This document shows, piece after piece, positions 57,472 through 64,000 of a stretch of 64,000 bases of DNA. Position numbers and translations under genes: made by a program. The notes below the pieces were generated by a model, which made no database searches, was not told the DNA's origin, and saw nothing but the letters and a program-made list of their open reading frames with translations. How positions within the stretch are numbered: position 1 is the first letter of the stretch; each line of letters begins with the position of its first letter. The stretch spans positions 3,183,001 through 3,247,000 of the forward strand of contig NZ_JACHMH010000001.1 in the NCBI RefSeq assembly GCF_014204915.1. Direction: 5' to 3'. This stretch comes from Crossiella cryophila. GTDB lineage: Bacteria; Actinomycetota; Actinomycetes; Mycobacteriales; Pseudonocardiaceae.

Positions 57472-60400
57472 GTGCGAGCCCTGCGCGCCACCGTCGCCCT
57501 GCTGTCGGTCCTCGCCCTCACCACCGCCGTCCCCGCCCCGGCCCTGGCCGAGCGGCACGGCGTCACCGCACCGCTGGGCCCGCGTCCGATCGAGGACGCC
57601 CCGGCCGCCTCCGCCGCCGACGGCGCCATTGCCACGCTCACCACGGCGGCGCCCCGCGCGGACGCCCTGCCGGTGAGCGAGGTGACCTCGCCGGTCGCCC
57701 CCGGCCTGGACCTGACCGAGTTCGACCGCCTGGACGCCCGTGGCTGGATCCGCGGCGATGTCCTCACCGCCGACCTGGGCCGTGGCACCCTGCGCCCCGC
57801 CTACCTGAGCCCCGGCGTGGTCGCGGCCCGCAGCCCGCTGTCCGAACAGGCCGCCGCCCGCGGTGTGGTCGCCGGGGTCAACGGCGACTTCTTCGACATC
57901 AACGCCACCGGCGCCCCGCTCGGCGTCGGCATGGACGCGGGCGCGTTGCGGCACGCCCCCGCCACCGGCCACAACCTCACCGCGGCCGTCGGTCCCGCTG
58001 ATCTGGGACGTCTGGCCGAGGTGTTCCTCGATGCCACCATCACCCTGCCCGGCGGCATCCGCCTGACTGGCACCAACCTGAACTCACCGGTCATCGCGGC
58101 CAACGGCGTCGGCGTGTTCACCGCGCTGTGGGGCCACGCGTCCCGCCGCACCGCCATCGGCACCGCGTCCAAGGCGACCGAGGTAGAGCTGCGTGACGGC
58201 GTGGTGACCGCGGTCCGTCCCACCCCGGGTGAGGGGCCGATCCCGGCCAACACCGCCTACCTGCTCGGCGTCGACGCGGGCGCCGATCGCCTCGCCGGTC
58301 TCGTCCCGGGTCAACGGGTCGAGGTGGCTTACAAGCCGCGTACCGACGGCCCGGTCCCGCTCGCCGCGGTCGGCGGCAATCGGGTCCTGGTCAAGGACGG
58401 CGTCGTGCAGAACCTCGACGACACCACCATGCACCCGCGTACCGCCGTCGGCTTCTCCGCTGACGGCCGTCGCCTGTGGATGGTGACGGTCGACGGCAGG
58501 CAGGCCGACAGCCGAGGCATGACCGAACGCGAACTCGCCGAACTGTTGCGCTCCTTCGGTGCCGACGACGCCCTGAACCTGGACGGCGGCGGCTCGTCCA
58601 CGCTGCTGGCCCGCCGCCCCGGCGACAGTGCCGCCGGCGTGCACAACCAGCCCTCCGACGGTGGCGAACGCTTGGTGCCCAACGGAATCGGCTTGACCGC
58701 GAATCGCGGCAGCGGCCGTCTGACCGCCTTCCGCGTGGAACCGGCTGTCCGGGCCGGTGCGGCCGACCGAGTGCTTGCCGGTCAGACCCGAGTCGTGACT
58801 GCCCATGGTCACGACGAGACTGGTGCCCCTGTCCCCGGTGAACCCACCTGGCGTGTTGCCCCAACACAAGCCGGGAAGGTGTCCCGAGGTGTGTTCCACG
58901 CTAGCACTTCCGGGAAGGCGACTGTGACCGCTTCCCGGGGTTCTGCCAAGGGATCGGCGAGTTTCACCGTATTGGGTAAGGCCGCCCGGATCGACTCCGA
59001 CACTGAGCGCGTCTCGCTGTCCGGACTGGGCGCCCGCGGCCGGTTCCAGATCCTCGGGCAGGACGCCGAGGGCTTCAGCAGCTGGCTCGAACCCGCCGAC
59101 GTGACCCTCGAATACGACCAGCGCGTGGTGCAGATCAGCAAGGACCGCAACGGTTTCGTCGCCGCGGCCGTCACCGGCTCCGGTGCCACCGTGGTCAAGG
59201 CCAAGGTCGGCGACCTGACCACCCACCTGGGCGTCACTGTCGGCGTCAGCCCTCGCGTTGTGTCCACAATGGACGATCTGACCGGCTGGCAGACCAGTGT
59301 CTTCCCTGCCGTGGTCGGTGCCACGATTTCCCTGGTGCCAGGCCGAAACGGTGGCAAGGCGATCGGTCTCGACTACCGCCTCACCGGCACCACCGCGACC
59401 CGCGCCGCCTATCTGAACGCCGACCCGCCCGCCGCGCTGCCCCCTGGCACCCAACGGCTTGGCGTGTGGGCACACGGTGACAACAGCAAGGCGTGGCTGC
59501 GCATGACCCTGCTGGACGCCGCGGGCACGCCCACCGTCGTGGACCTCGCCCGCCAGGTCGACTGGACCGGCTGGCGCTACGTCGAGGCCCCGATTCCGGC
59601 CGCGCTGACCGGACAGCTCCGCCTGCAACGGCTCTACGTGGTGGAGACCGACCGCGAACGCCAGTACGAAGGCAAGATCGCCTTCGCCGAACTGACCGCG
59701 CAGGCCGCCGTCCCGATCACCGTTCCCGCCGATCCCATGGCCCAGGACCCGGCGATCATCCGCACCGGCACGCTGGAACCCCGTCCAGGCGCGGTGCGGG
59801 TGGCGGTGGTCAGCGACGCCCAGTTCACCGCGGACGCCCCCGAGGGCCCGCTGGTCGCACAGGCCCGGCGCACCCTCCGCGAAGCGCTGGCCGCCCGGCC
59901 CGAGGTCGTGCTGATCAACGGCGATCTCGTCGACCGCGCCCTGCCCGCCGACATGGCCCTGGCCCGGCAGATCCTGGACAGCGAGCTGGGCGACCGCGTT
60001 CCCTGGTTCTACCTGCCCGGCAACCACGAGACCTACGGACCGGGGGACACCTCCGAGTTCCGCAAGCACTTCGGCGCTACCCACCGGGTGGTCGACAAGA
60101 ACGGCCTGCGCCTGATCCTGCTCGACTCCTCGCTGGGCTCGCTCCGCGCGGGCGGATTCGACCAGGTACGCGCGCTGCGCACCGCGCTGGACACCGCGGC
60201 CACCGATCCGAACGTCAGGTCGGTGCTGGTCGCGATGCACCACCCGGTGGACGATCCGACCCCCGCGGCCGCCTCGGAGCTGTCCGACGCCAAGGAAGCC
60301 AGCCTGCTGACCACCTGGCTGGCCGAATTCCGGGCCAGGAGCGGGAAACCGGCGGTGTCGGTGGCCGCGCACGCCGGCCTGTTCCACGCGACCAGGCGCG

Positions 60401-60831
60401 ACGGCGTCCCCTACCTGATCAACGGAAACTCCGGGAAGGCGCCGGCCGCGGCCCCGGCCGACGGCGGATTCACCGGCTGGACGCTGCTCCGGGTCGACCC
60501 CGCCGCCGCGAATCCCGTACAGGCCGAGCAGCGCCCGCATGTGGACGGCCTGACGCTGGACGTCCCGGCCACGCTGGCCCCTGGCGTCGGCCACCGGCTG
60601 ACGCCGACCGTGCGGCAGGGTGCCCGGACGTTCCCGATCACCTATCCCATCGCGGCCACCTACACCGCGACCGACGCACTGCATGTGGGGCCACCGGCCA
60701 CCGCGGGCCCGGCGCACATCGCCGCCTTCGACCCGGCGACCGGCGTGCTCACCGCCCTGCGACCCGGCACGGCCACCCTCACGCTGACCGTCAACAACAC
60801 GGCTGTCAGCGCACCCGTCACAGTCCGCTGA
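57472..60831 (+). CDS. Secreted phosphodiester glycosidase-metallophosphoesterase fusion
   Basis: A 1119-residue exported multidomain protein. After a signal peptide (about 1-25) comes a phosphodiester glycosidase (NAGPA-type) domain: GVNGDFFDINATGAP near residue 140, RTAVGFSADGRRLWMVTVDG and LNLDGGGSSTLLARRP near 367. Beta-rich domains with Ig-like and carbohydrate-binding-like strands span about 430-770. A calcineurin-type metallophosphoesterase follows: VVSDAQF near 778, INGDLVDRALP, LPGNHETYG near 849 and MHHPVDDP near 922. A Big2-like domain ends the protein. Removing sugar-phosphate from extracellular polymers is likely. The GTG has GGAGG five bases upstream; a variant 13-bp motif lies at 59262. 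Confidence 0.9.
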   Translation: MRALRATVALLSVLALTTAVPAPALAERHGVTAPLGPRPIEDAPAASAADGAIATLTTAAPRADALPVSEVTSPVAPGLDLTEFDRLDARGWIRGDVLTADLGRGTLRPAYLSPGVVAARSPLSEQAAARGVVAGVNGDFFDINATGAPLGVGMDAGALRHAPATGHNLTAAVGPADLGRLAEVFLDATITLPGGIRLTGTNLNSPVIAANGVGVFTALWGHASRRTAIGTASKATEVELRDGVVTAVRPTPGEGPIPANTAYLLGVDAGADRLAGLVPGQRVEVAYKPRTDGPVPLAAVGGNRVLVKDGVVQNLDDTTMHPRTAVGFSADGRRLWMVTVDGRQADSRGMTERELAELLRSFGADDALNLDGGGSSTLLARRPGDSAAGVHNQPSDGGERLVPNGIGLTANRGSGRLTAFRVEPAVRAGAADRVLAGQTRVVTAHGHDETGAPVPGEPTWRVAPTQAGKVSRGVFHASTSGKATVTASRGSAKGSASFTVLGKAARIDSDTERVSLSGLGARGRFQILGQDAEGFSSWLEPADVTLEYDQRVVQISKDRNGFVAAAVTGSGATVVKAKVGDLTTHLGVTVGVSPRVVSTMDDLTGWQTSVFPAVVGATISLVPGRNGGKAIGLDYRLTGTTATRAAYLNADPPAALPPGTQRLGVWAHGDNSKAWLRMTLLDAAGTPTVVDLARQVDWTGWRYVEAPIPAALTGQLRLQRLYVVETDRERQYEGKIAFAELTAQAAVPITVPADPMAQDPAIIRTGTLEPRPGAVRVAVVSDAQFTADAPEGPLVAQARRTLREALAARPEVVLINGDLVDRALPADMALARQILDSELGDRVPWFYLPGNHETYGPGDTSEFRKHFGATHRVVDKNGLRLILLDSSLGSLRAGGFDQVRALRTALDTAATDPNVRSVLVAMHHPVDDPTPAAASELSDAKEASLLTTWLAEFRARSGKPAVSVAAHAGLFHATRRDGVPYLINGNSGKAPAAAPADGGFTGWTLLRVDPAAANPVQAEQRPHVDGLTLDVPATLAPGVGHRLTPTVRQGARTFPITYPIAATYTATDALHVGPPATAGPAHIAAFDPATGVLTALRPGTATLTLTVNNTAVSAPVTVR

Positions 60832-60857
60832 CTTGCGGCGGAATCCGAAATCCCAGC

Positions 60858-60890
60858 GGCGGTCCCGGCACCAACCACGCCGGGACCGCC
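60858..60890 (+). terminator. Hairpin after the fusion gene
   Basis: GGCGGTCCCGGC (60858-60869) pairs perfectly with GCCGGGACCGCC (60879-60890), loop of nine bases, then TTATA. It starts 27 bases after the stop codon. Confidence 0.82.
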
Positions 60891-60943
60891 TTATACACCA
60901 CCCCGCCGCCACTCCCGCCTGAAACCGCTCTCAAGATCGCGAC

Positions 60944-60970
60944 CTATCCACAACAAGGCACCTGTCCACA
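60944..60970 (+). other. Pair of DnaA-box-like nonamers
   Basis: CTATCCACA (60944-60952) and CTGTCCACA (60962-60970) each differ by one base from the actinomycete DnaA box TTRTCCACA and lie 18 bases apart in the leader of the DUF4192 gene. Two boxes are far too few for an origin; they may be a local DnaA site or chance. Confidence 0.35.
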
Positions 60971-61022
60971 GCCTCCCGCCGAGCCGATTCCCTCCCCGCC
61001 CCCTCCCCGCCAAGCTCGATCC

Positions 61023-62135
61023 ATGACCACAGCCACGGCCACCGCCGCCCCACCGTGCCCACCCCGGCAGACCGTCCACCTCTGGGAACCCGGCGACGTC
61101 ATCGCCGCCCTGCCACCGCTCATCGGCTTCCACCCGACCGATTCGGTGGTGATCCTCTACCTGGCCGACCGCGCCAGGCTGGAGATCCAACGCGTTCTCC
61201 GCGCCGATCTGCCCTCGCCCAAGGGTGAGGAGGAGTTCGTCGCGTTCGCCCGCGACAACATCCTCGAGAGCGGAGCCACCTCGGTGCAGCTCTGCGTCAT
61301 CGGCGGTGGCACGCGCAAACCCACCGAGCCGGACGAATCCGGGACCGTCGTCGCCCTGCCCACCCGGCCGCCGCGGCGTGCGCTGGTCCTCGCCCTCACC
61401 CAGGTACTCCGCAAACAAGGCATCGAGGTCATGGAATCGCTGTGGGCCGACAGCACCCGGCACAACGCCTCCTGGCAGGACTACGAACACCCGGAGAACA
61501 CCGGAGCGGTGCCGGATCCGGATGCCTCGCTGCTGACCGTGGCCACCGTCGCCGCGGGCGGCATCACCTACGACTCCCGAGCGGAGCTGGCCAAGAACCT
61601 GGAGGGTGAGGAACAGGCGCTGAGCAGGCGCAGTTGCCGGCTCGACTGGCACACGGACCACACGATCCCCGGCGGCGGCCCGACGCCCGCGGCAGGCATC
61701 CGTGCCATCCAGGCCGAACTGAAGAACATCGCGGACGGCTCCTTCAAGGTGACCGACAACCTCATCGTCCGTCTCGCGCTGTCCCTCAACGACCACCGGG
61801 TCCGGGACGTGGCCTTGACCATGACCCTGCGTGAGGAAGCAGGCGATGCCGCCGAGCGGCTGTGGCTGGAGCTGACCCGCGAGACCCCGGCGCCGGAATG
61901 CGCCGAACCGGCCACCCTGCTCGCCTTCGCCGCGTACCGCCGGGGTGACGGCGTGCTGGCCAACATCGCCCTGGAACACGCCACCAAGGCCCAGCCGGGC
62001 CACATGCTGGCCTCGCTGCTCGGCCGGGCCATCGACGCCGGACTGCCGCCGAAGGACGTGCTGACCGCGGTCAACAACTCCCACCGGCTCGGCATGGACA
62101 TCGTCATCCCCCAGCAGTCGACCAAGGTGGACTGA
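61023..62135 (+). CDS. DUF4192 family protein
   Basis: A 370-residue protein of the actinobacterial DUF4192 family. Typical blocks are DVIAALPPLIGFHPTDSVVIL near residue 27, a poorly conserved middle with SLWADSTRHNASWQDYEHPE near residue 143, and a C-terminal region of short helices (EPATLLAFAAYRRGDGVLAN, then HMLASLLGRAIDAGLPPKD) resembling tetratricopeptide repeats. No catalytic motif is evident and no function is established to my knowledge. The ATG follows the family start; ribosome-binding sequence is weak. It stands alone, 20 bases before a convergent gene. Confidence 0.88.
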   Translation: MTTATATAAPPCPPRQTVHLWEPGDVIAALPPLIGFHPTDSVVILYLADRARLEIQRVLRADLPSPKGEEEFVAFARDNILESGATSVQLCVIGGGTRKPTEPDESGTVVALPTRPPRRALVLALTQVLRKQGIEVMESLWADSTRHNASWQDYEHPENTGAVPDPDASLLTVATVAAGGITYDSRAELAKNLEGEEQALSRRSCRLDWHTDHTIPGGGPTPAAGIRAIQAELKNIADGSFKVTDNLIVRLALSLNDHRVRDVALTMTLREEAGDAAERLWLELTRETPAPECAEPATLLAFAAYRRGDGVLANIALEHATKAQPGHMLASLLGRAIDAGLPPKDVLTAVNNSHRLGMDIVIPQQSTKVD

Positions 62136-62154
62136 ACCGCGAGACCCCCGCCGG

Positions 62155-62898
62155 TCAGTCCGAGCGGTACCTCAGCAGCTCGCCCGGCTGACAGCGCAGC
62201 GCGTCGCTCAGCAGGGTCAGCGTGGAGAACCGCATGGCCTTTGCCTTGCCGGACTTGAGAATGGAGAGATTCGCGATGCTGATCTGAACCCGATGGGACA
62301 GCTCGGTGAGCGTCATGCCCCGGCGCTCCAGGAGTTCGTCCCGCACCACCACACCGCGCCGGACGATCTCCGACCCGGCCGGCGCGGCCAACCCGACCAA
62401 CGTCCAGACCAACGCACGACCGTCCGGCCACTGGAGCATCGCGGGGACGGTCAGCACCACCTCGGTGAGCCCGGACCGCGCCACGGAGTCGAGCACCCCG
62501 GCGGCCAGGTTGCCGAACAACAGCAGGAACCCGATGTGCCGCAACGCTCGCGCCGTCGTCGCGGCGAACATCGGCCGCTCACCCACATTGACCCGACGCA
62601 TCACCCGAGCCGCCAGGAGGAGCGCAACCACACCGATCAGCGCGTAAGGCAGCCAGGCCAGCAGCGCCATCCAGAAGAACTCCACCGAACCGTCCCGAGC
62701 GAGAAAGGTGACGATCCCACCCCCGACCCGAAACCTCGGCGCCAGCCCGTGCGGCGCGGTCGCCGACCTCGCCAGTCCGACCGACTGTTCCCCCACAGTC
62801 AGCCGGATTCCCACCTCGACCAGCCGGACGATCCCCACAAACGCGGCGACCACCGCCACCCACCGCGACCACCGAGTGGGCGCCCCGGCCCCCAACAC
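62155..62898 (-). CDS. DUF2975 membrane domain fused to a YozG-like helix-turn-helix
   Basis: A 247-residue protein. The first 165 residues have four hydrophobic segments in the pattern of DUF2975 (VAVVAAFVGIVRLVEVGIRL; FFWMALLAWLPYALIGVVAL; HIGFLLLFGNLAAGVLDSVA; ALVWTLVGLAAPAG). The last 65 are a Cro/CI-type helix-turn-helix (RDELLERRGMTLTELSHRVQ, then ANLSILKSGKAKAMRFSTL) ending in PGELLRYRSD, very like Bacillus YozG. In Bacillus, the DUF2975 protein and YozG are separate adjacent genes; here one frame joins them. A GTG inside could also give the helix-turn-helix alone. Start GTG with a G-rich stretch 14 bases upstream, so not certain. Confidence 0.82.
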   Translation of the reverse strand: MLGAGAPTRWSRWVAVVAAFVGIVRLVEVGIRLTVGEQSVGLARSATAPHGLAPRFRVGGGIVTFLARDGSVEFFWMALLAWLPYALIGVVALLLAARVMRRVNVGERPMFAATTARALRHIGFLLLFGNLAAGVLDSVARSGLTEVVLTVPAMLQWPDGRALVWTLVGLAAPAGSEIVRRGVVVRDELLERRGMTLTELSHRVQISIANLSILKSGKAKAMRFSTLTLLSDALRCQPGELLRYRSD

Positions 62899-63740
62899 AG
62901 CACGTTCAATGGTTCCCCCGAACCTCGGCCTTATCGAATAACGACAAAGCGTCCGACCGCTGATCGGTTACCCGCGGTCCTGCCGGTCAGCCACTGAACT
63001 CCCGGAGGTGATCCCCAGCCCACGACCCGAACCCCGTCGCGCCCCGCCCGGCACCAGCGACATGTCCCGGTCACCACGGCGCTATGCCCCCGCCGTGCCC
63101 AGGACGCCCCAGCGGCGATCGCGTCCACGATCGCCGTTCCCATCCCCGCCCGAGCAACCGAGCCCATGCCTCCGCCAGGCGCGCCGCTTGATGCGGCACG
63201 CTGAGCGGCTCGGGTCAGATCAACTACCAGTCTGTCCATTGTGGACGGAAGAGAGGAGGATATCCGCCGTCGCCATGTCCATGTCCATGTCCCGCAGATC
63301 GAACACACCCTGGGCGGCCGTGCCGGTCATGTCCGGGCCGGTGCACCGGCCCGGACAGATCGGCCCAGCCCAGTGTGTTCGGGGCGAAGCTCGACAGTCG
63401 CAGGATCGTCCAGTCCAGCGCGCTGGCCCGCACTGCCTCGGTGTGCCAGCGACTGATCACGGCGCCACCGTCACATTCGCCCGTCTCGCCCAGGACCGGG
63501 CGGCGTTGTCGGTGGCGGACACCAGCCTGCGTTGGCCGTTGGCCGTTGGCGCGGCGGGACACTGCGGGATGACCGTGGCGCGGCACTTGGCCGCTGCGCT
63601 TCGGACGAGAGCGGGCTTCGCCGCCTAGCGGGACGCTGTTGATGAGCCTGGTGCCGTCGCGGGTGCTGTGGCGTGTCCGCGGTGACGCCGACGGGCGCCT
63701 TGCGACGGGCTCGGCGTGGTTGCTTGGTGGGCTCGGCGCG
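62899..63740. other. Stretch without intact genes, probably decayed
   Basis: 840 bases in which the open frames have no recognisable full domain. The minus strand from 63224 to 63586 contains an NmrA-like fragment; the rest, including 63600-63740, shows nothing I can identify. One GTCCATTGTGGAC motif lies at 63234-63246. Confidence 0.5.
63224..63586 (-). pseudogene. Remnant of an NmrA-like NAD(P)-binding protein
   Basis: One minus-strand frame reads VISRWHTEAVRASALDWTIL followed by RLSSFAPNTLGWADL, which matches the middle of NmrA/atypical short-chain dehydrogenases (normally WH-x-x-x-E-x-x-x-RASGLDWTILRPGGF and then N-x-L-x-WA). Upstream and downstream the frame loses family character, and neither the N-terminal nucleotide-binding loop nor a start is present. 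The piece after WADL continues better in another frame. It is best seen as a decayed fragment. Confidence 0.45.
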
Positions 63741-64000
63741 TCAGCTGAGTTCGTCCGCCACCGCTGCCAGGACCTGTTCCCAGGGGATGGTGGGGCCGCT
63801 GGTGGTGGGCAGGATGCGGACGCCTGCGTCGCGGAGGCGTTCCAGGTGGCCGGGCCAGGCTGGGTGGCGGGTGGAGTCCGGGGAGACCCTCGGGAGCAGG
63901 ATGACCGGGGTGTTGGGCATGCCCAGGGCTTCGCACAGGTGGGTGAGGGCTTGGTTGTCGGACAGGCCCAGGGCCAGTTTGGCGATGGTGTTGGCCGTGG
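63741..64000 (-). CDS. Flavoprotein (Dfp/CoaC-like), C-terminal part, cut by the window end
   Basis: The minus strand is open from the window edge to the TGA at 63741-63743, giving 85 residues that begin TANTIAKLALGLSDNQALT and continue MPNTPVILLPRV and HPAWPGHLERLRDAGVRIL. This is the second half of a flavoprotein of the phosphopantothenoylcysteine decarboxylase-like family; PATANTIAKLALGLSDNQ is the conserved loop beside the flavin. The N-terminal half lies beyond the window. Actinomycetes carry such lone flavoproteins besides the fused CoaBC; its substrate is unknown. Confidence 0.8.
   Translation of the reverse strand, partial: TANTIAKLALGLSDNQALTHLCEALGMPNTPVILLPRVSPDSTRHPAWPGHLERLRDAGVRILPTTSGPTIPWEQVLAAVADELS

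Noticed and set aside
60944-60970. Replication origin
   Set aside because: Only two near-match DnaA boxes, no dnaA, dnaN or other origin genes, and no AT-rich unwinding region.
63008-63628. Protein-coding gene on the + strand near the right end
   Set aside because: Open but low-complexity frame without ribosome-binding site or domain; the minus strand of the same DNA holds an NmrA-like fragment.

Overview
The window is very GC-rich DNA with dense, often overlapping genes, many GTG and a few TTG starts, apparently leaderless promoters, mycothiol-type enzymes and BsaP-type biotin genes. This points to an actinomycete, probably of the Pseudonocardiaceae; the family is an inference from style and gene content, not from a marker gene. 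No rRNA, tRNA, CRISPR array, intact insertion sequence or phage gene was seen. Both ends cut a gene: an amidohydrolase at the left and a flavoprotein at the right.

Layout. 0-16 kb is mainly sugar use: a five-gene operon (lipoprotein binding protein, two permeases, ATPase, PHP-domain hydrolase) runs into a convergent GH38 alpha-mannosidase, followed by a cytochrome P450, a secreted GH97 glycoside hydrolase and two tandem paralogous membrane proteins with duplicated upstream repeats. 16-21 kb is a biotin cluster (bioA, bioD, bioB, bsaP and two membrane proteins; no bioF here). 21-28 kb is regulatory and resistance-like: LysR, TetR and a divergent ABC-F ribosome-protection protein around a large inverted repeat, then a CGNR regulator divergent from a mycothiol-dependent isomerase-like protein, and a secreted S33 peptidase. 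28-37 kb is a looser accessory stretch: a spermidine-synthase-like protein, a Gfo/Idh oxidoreductase, a frameshifted TetR gene, two aldo/keto reductases, a glycosyltransferase, a PadR regulator and over 1.7 kb without recognisable genes. Two of its oxidoreductase genes have MerR-style 19-bp-spacer promoters of identical geometry that put the transcription start on the ATG.

37-43 kb holds a translationally coupled symporter, agmatinase-family ureohydrolase and aminotransferase operon divergent from a PucR regulator; uptake and catabolism of a guanidino compound is the best guess. 43-54 kb has a CoA-transferase, a methyltransferase and DedA pair, a three-gene lipid-type operon (alpha/beta hydrolase, GMC oxidoreductase, patatin), a large LuxR-family ATPase regulator and an adenosine deaminase-family enzyme. 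54-62 kb carries secreted enzymes (S15 peptidase, M23 peptidase, a phosphodiester glycosidase fused to a metallophosphoesterase) separated by strong terminators. The window ends with a DUF4192 protein, a DUF2975-helix-turn-helix fusion, decayed DNA with an NmrA-like remnant, and the flavoprotein end.

Two patterns cut across genes: a 13-bp near-palindrome (GTCCACARTGGAC) recurs about ten times, mostly inside genes, and from about 23.6 to 28.4 kb the + strand becomes markedly C-rich and G-poor across several genes.
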